Positions 60,822-64,000 of a DNA stretch of 64,000 nucleotides are shown piece by piece. A program made the translations under genes and the position numbers. This DNA is from Bacteroidota bacterium (GTDB lineage Bacteria; Bacteroidota; Bacteroidia; Palsa-965). Each line of letters begins with the position of its first letter. Position 1 is the stretch's first letter. The stretch covers positions 186,001 to 250,000 of the forward strand of contig JADBYT010000001.1 in NCBI GenBank assembly GCA_020402865.1, read 5' to 3'. The notes under the pieces are model-generated. The model had not been told where the DNA came from, searched no databases, and saw only the letters and a list, made by a program, of their open reading frames with translations.

Positions 60822-61973
60822 TCAGATAAACATATCGAGCAGGTAATACACCCCCGCGCCTACCGCACCCGAAACCGGTATGGTAAGAATCCACGCCCAG
60901 AGCAGGTTTACCGTAACACCCCAGCGCACGGCCGACACACGTTTGGTGACTCCCACACCGATAATGGCACCGGTAATGGTGTGTGTGGTAGAAACCGGTA
61001 CACCCATGCCCTGCGATACACCGTAAAGCGTAATGGCACCCGCTGTTTCAGCTGCCACACCTTCGAGCGGTGTTACTTTGGTGATTTTTGTGCCCATTGT
61101 TTTCACAATGCGCCAGCCGCCCATCATGGTGCCTAAACCAATAGCCGCATAGCATACCAGCGGAACCCAGTCGGGAATGTGTTTGATTTTTTCCTTGAGC
61201 TTGTGTCCGGTTTGTTTCTGGTATTCCTTCTTATATACTGCATAGGTGGCACCCTCAGGCAGTGTAACCTTGTCTTTGGTTATTTCGTCTTCGTAAGCAA
61301 ACCCGAGTGTGTTCCAGCTTTCGGTTTTGTAATTGCTATCAACCTTTATCATTGCGGCATTAAATACCATGAGCGCTGCGGCAATAATACCCATTACTTT
61401 CTGCGAGTCGCTGCCGCCGTGGCCGATACTGAATGCGGCCGAAGAAACCAACTGCAGGCGTTTAAACCAGCGTTCGGTTTTGGCGTGGGGCGAGTTGCGT
61501 ACAATGTTCAGAATAAGTACGGTGAGCAGATACGAAACTACAAGACCAATAATTGGCGCCAGGAAAATGAAGAGAAAGGTTTTGATGATGCTTTCCTGAT
61601 TCACTACGGCAAACGTGCCTGCGTGTGCAATGGCTGCACCTGCAAAACCGCCTATAAGTGTGTGCGACGAGCTTGACGGAATGCCATACCACCAGGTAAG
61701 CAGGTTCCAGAAAATGGCAGCCACCATACCGGCAAAAATTACAGTGAGGTTAATTGCATCACTGTGTACCGTTTTTGCCACGGTATCTGCTACTTTCAGG
61801 TCGAAAATCCAGAACGCCACAAAGTTGAAAAAGGCTGCCCAGAGCACCGCCTGAAAGGGCGAAAGTACCTTGGTCGAAACCACTGTGGCAATCGAGTTGG
61901 CTGCATCGTGAAACCCGTTAATCAGGTCGAATGCAATGGCCAGCACGATAATAATTATGAGTACTGTCATCAT
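60822..61973 (-). CDS. pit: Low-affinity inorganic phosphate transporter (Pit family)
   Basis: A 383-residue membrane protein with the two PHO4 signatures GFHDAANSIATVVSTKVLSP (about residues 20-40) and GAITLYGVSQGMGVPVSTTHTITGAIIGVG (about 310-345), and about ten membrane segments. It takes up phosphate with protons or sodium. A soluble loop of about 60 residues lies near 220-280. It is preceded by the DUF47 gene (20-base gap), so both are co-transcribed, as is usual for Pit with its accessory protein. Confidence 0.93.
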   Translation of the reverse strand: MMTVLIIIIVLAIAFDLINGFHDAANSIATVVSTKVLSPFQAVLWAAFFNFVAFWIFDLKVADTVAKTVHSDAINLTVIFAGMVAAIFWNLLTWWYGIPSSSSHTLIGGFAGAAIAHAGTFAVVNQESIIKTFLFIFLAPIIGLVVSYLLTVLILNIVRNSPHAKTERWFKRLQLVSSAAFSIGHGGSDSQKVMGIIAAALMVFNAAMIKVDSNYKTESWNTLGFAYEDEITKDKVTLPEGATYAVYKKEYQKQTGHKLKEKIKHIPDWVPLVCYAAIGLGTMMGGWRIVKTMGTKITKVTPLEGVAAETAGAITLYGVSQGMGVPVSTTHTITGAIIGVGVTKRVSAVRWGVTVNLLWAWILTIPVSGAVGAGVYYLLDMFI

Positions 61974-61992
61974 AACGAACAGTGGTTACGCC

Positions 61993-62631
61993 TTATGCGT
62001 ATTTAATCAGAATAGACTGAATGGTGTTGGCTGCATCTTCGCACTTGTCGGTTGCAGTTTCGAGTGCCGAGAGCAGTTCCTTGATCTTGATGATCTGAAT
62101 GGCATCCTTCTCGGTCTCGAAAAGCGAAGCAATGCTGCGGTTGAAAATATCATCGGCTTCGTTTTCGAGGCTGTTGATTTTTACGCAGGCTTCTTTAATG
62201 GCAGTGATGTCTTTCATATTCTTCAGGTTCACCACAGCTACATTCAGCTCGATAGAACCCTTGAGAATAATTTCAGCCAGCTTCACTACCGACTCGTTCA
62301 GCGTATCCATGCGGTAAAGCTCCACACGCTTTGATGAGCCATGAATAAAATCAAGTACATCGTCAATAGCCGAGGTGAGTGCGTGAATGTCTTCACGGTC
62401 AAACGGCGTAATGAAGTTGCGGCTGAGTTCGTTAAAAATCATGTGGGTGATGTTGTCACCCGTGTGTTCGAGATGCTCAATTTCCTTGATGAGTTCCTTG
62501 CGCTTTTCGGGAACGGTGGTAATCACCATTTCGTTGAGCACTTTTGATGCTTTAATCAGGTTTTCGGTAGCCTGCTGGAAAAGCGGGAAGAACTTGCGGT
62601 CTTTCGGGACGAGTAATTGTAAAATTCCCAT
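61993..62631 (-). CDS. DUF47 (PhoU-like) Pit accessory protein
   Basis: A 212-residue helical protein starting MGILQLLVPKDRKFFPLFQQATENLIKASKVLNEM, the DUF47/Pit-accessory start, with EHLEHTGDNITHMIFNELSRNFITPFDREDIHALTSAIDDVLDFI as the conserved core. It resembles PhoU and probably regulates the adjacent Pit transporter. The start at 62631 is preferred to 62667. It is the first gene of the DUF47-pit operon. Confidence 0.9.
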   Translation of the reverse strand: MGILQLLVPKDRKFFPLFQQATENLIKASKVLNEMVITTVPEKRKELIKEIEHLEHTGDNITHMIFNELSRNFITPFDREDIHALTSAIDDVLDFIHGSSKRVELYRMDTLNESVVKLAEIILKGSIELNVAVVNLKNMKDITAIKEACVKINSLENEADDIFNRSIASLFETEKDAIQIIKIKELLSALETATDKCEDAANTIQSILIKYA

Positions 62632-62729
62632 TGAATTCAGGATTGGTTTAGGACTAATCTGCGGCAAAGGTAATTTACCTGTCTGATAGTCAGGTTAAGT
62701 TAATGTTACCAATGTTAACTATCTGAAAA

Positions 62730-63389
62730 TCAGCTGTCTGATTCATGTTTGAGTACTTTGGCTTCGACGAAGAAGATAATTTCTTCGGCGATGTTTTTTG
62801 TTTGGTCGCCCACGCGTTCTAACTTTCTGATGATGGACAGCATATTCAGGCAATGCAGCGGATCCTGTGCGCTTCCAATCAGTTTGAGTGTAGTTTGTGT
62901 GGCGGCAAGGTTTATCTCGTCGAGCAGATCGTCTTTCGCAAATACGTCGCGGGCCAATGTGGTATTTTCTGTAATAAACGCTTCCAGCGAGTCATCCAGC
63001 ATACTTACAGCCGTTTTATACATTTCGTCAAAACGATAGGCTGTAATGAGTTCTTCGGGGAAGGGTGTTTTCACATCCAGTACATAGCGCGCAATTCCTT
63101 CGGCATTATCGCCAATCCGTTCGAGGTTGGTGTTAATTTTAAGCGCGGCAAGAATAAACCGAAGATCCACTGCTACCGGATTAAACAACGCCAGTATGTT
63201 TTCGCAGTCGCGGTCGGTTTTGAGTTCGAGCGAATTGATTTTACGCTCCAGTTCCAGTACTTCGCGTGCCAGGCCGTGGTCAAATTGCACGAGTGCGTTT
63301 TTGCACTTGCCGATTTGCGCGCGCACTAACCGCTGCATATCAATGAGCTGTTCTTTCAGCAGGTGTAATTCGGTATCGAGGTGCGTCAT
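62730..63389 (-). CDS. phoU: Phosphate signalling protein PhoU
   Basis: A 219-residue protein with two PhoU repeats of three helices each: LLKEQLIDMQRLVRAQIGKC with the signature LRFILAALKINTNLERIGDNAEGIARY (about residues 75-102), and a second with LNMLSIIRKLERVGDQTKNIAEEIIFF (about 180-206). It couples the Pst transporter to the Pho regulon and acts as its negative regulator. It lies 23 bases after pstB on the - strand, the usual place at the end of a pst operon. Confidence 0.93.
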   Translation of the reverse strand: MTHLDTELHLLKEQLIDMQRLVRAQIGKCKNALVQFDHGLAREVLELERKINSLELKTDRDCENILALFNPVAVDLRFILAALKINTNLERIGDNAEGIARYVLDVKTPFPEELITAYRFDEMYKTAVSMLDDSLEAFITENTTLARDVFAKDDLLDEINLAATQTTLKLIGSAQDPLHCLNMLSIIRKLERVGDQTKNIAEEIIFFVEAKVLKHESDS

Positions 63390-63412
63390 GCCTGATGCGT
63401 TTTCAATAATTA

Positions 63413-64000
63413 TTATCCGAAGCGCCCGGTGAGGTAATTCTGCGTTTTCGGATTTTGGGGATTGGTAAAAATGGCTTTGGTGAAGCCGGTTTCAATCAGT
63501 TCGCCTTCGTAAAAGAATGCCGTATAATCGCTCACACGGCCGGCCTGCTGCATGTTGTGTGTGACAAACAGAATGGTGTACTGATCTTTGAGCGAGTAAA
63601 TCAACTCCTCAATACGCGCCGCTGAAACCGGGTCGAGTGCCGATGCCGGTTCGTCCATAAGCAGCACCGAAGGTTCCACCGCCAACGCCCGCGCAATGCA
63701 AAGGCGCTGCTGCTGCCCGCCCGAAAGCTTCCATGCCGACTGCCGCAGTTTGTCTTTCACTTCATCCCACAAAAAAGCACGCTTGAGCGCATACTCTACG
63801 TGATCAGCAATAAATCCTTTTTCAGTAATTCCGTTTACACGCAGGCCGTAAGCCACATTTTCGTATATACTTTTCGGAAACGGATTGGGCTTTTGAAACA
63901 CAATCCCCACATTTTTCCGCAACTGATCCACATCGGCACTCCGGCTGTAAATATCCTGTCCGTCGATAAATATCTCGCCGGTAATACGGGCTTCGGGAAT
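63413..64000 (-). CDS. pstB: Phosphate ABC transporter ATP-binding protein (5' part outside the window)
   Basis: The frame is open from the window edge ([15 protein letters not shown]...) to the stop at 63413, about 195 residues. It has [27 protein letters not shown] (Q-loop region of PstB), the signature [16 protein letters not shown] and Walker [14 protein letters not shown], then the H-loop in [13 protein letters not shown]. The Walker A part lies outside. PstB drives high-affinity phosphate uptake with PstA/PstC. The gene precedes phoU on the - strand. Confidence 0.95.
   Translation of the reverse strand: MPEARITGEIFIDGQDIYSRSADVDQLRKNVGIVFQKPNPFPKSIYENVAYGLRVNGITEKGFIADHVEYALKRAFLWDEVKDKLRQSAWKLSGGQQQRLCIARALAVEPSVLLMDEPASALDPVSAARIEELIYSLKDQYTILFVTHNMQQAGRVSDYTAFFYEGELIETGFTKAIFTNPQNPKTQNYLTGRFG

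Noticed and set aside
1-64000. tRNA or rRNA genes
   Set aside because: I looked for cloverleaf-like and rRNA-like stretches in the gaps between genes and saw none that I could support; a tRNA scan would settle this.

Overview
The window looks like a chromosome segment of a Bacteroidota (Bacteroidetes) bacterium. Evidence: many secreted proteins end in type IX secretion sorting domains (type A with a YPNPA- or FPNPF-like start, one gliding-associated type B); several promoters carry the Bacteroidota -7 element TAnnTTTG; and the conserved run ftsX - DUF3098 - uppP - truB is present. Core genes are moderately GC-rich. The block from about 10.15 to 25.6 kb is clearly AT-rich.

Layout. 1-10148: surface and secreted proteins plus riboflavin synthase. 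10156-25647: an integron-like cassette region. 25648-36044: polA, ftsX-uppP-truB, a glucuronyl-epimerase-like protein, queA. 36055-44421: an sdpR/sdpI pair, an OXA-type class D beta-lactamase-like fusion, aspS, a repeat-rich T9SS protein, icd and a small PKD protein. 44756-49000: tadA, a DnaQ-type exonuclease, and a LiaF-like/DUF4288/histidine kinase/LytTR regulator operon. 49046-56136: M16 peptidase, bacilliredoxin, an S74-domain T9SS protein, plsC-gatC. 56517-59612: lipoproteins and trpS, with a small DUF3800 island that duplicates the trpS 5' end. 59732-64000: a LuxE-like ligase and phosphate genes (pit, DUF47, phoU, partial pstB).

The most notable item is the integron-like platform. A tyrosine recombinase (20648-21718, +) lies divergent to a cassette array (- strand, 20507 down to 10156). 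Seven imperfect palindromic attC-like sites, six of 131-134 bp and one of 174 bp, separate the cassettes. Stop codons lie in or just before the sites. The core sequence at the 5' end of every cassette is the reverse complement of the core at its own 3' end (five of seven perfect, two with one mismatch), as expected for cassettes that move as circles. A consensus Bacteroidota promoter reads from the recombinase side straight into the first cassette. The recombinase has all catalytic residues and an IntI-like SPLDAM tail, but lacks the extra domain that marks integron integrases and carries a Bacteroidota-type N-terminal extension. It may therefore be a divergent or separate integron lineage.

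To the right of the recombinase are short copies of the polA 3' end and of the 3' end of the T9SS gene at 8766-10148, then a second, decayed array with broken genes, then the real polA. This order reads as an old tandem duplication of the whole locus.

Cassette cargo includes two AraC-type regulators, a VOC-fold protein, a TfoX-like protein, a carbonic anhydrase/bestrophin/VIT1/DUF2231 set, an HEIVH membrane protein, a propeller lipoprotein and several unknowns. All calls come from reading the sequence; no database search was run.
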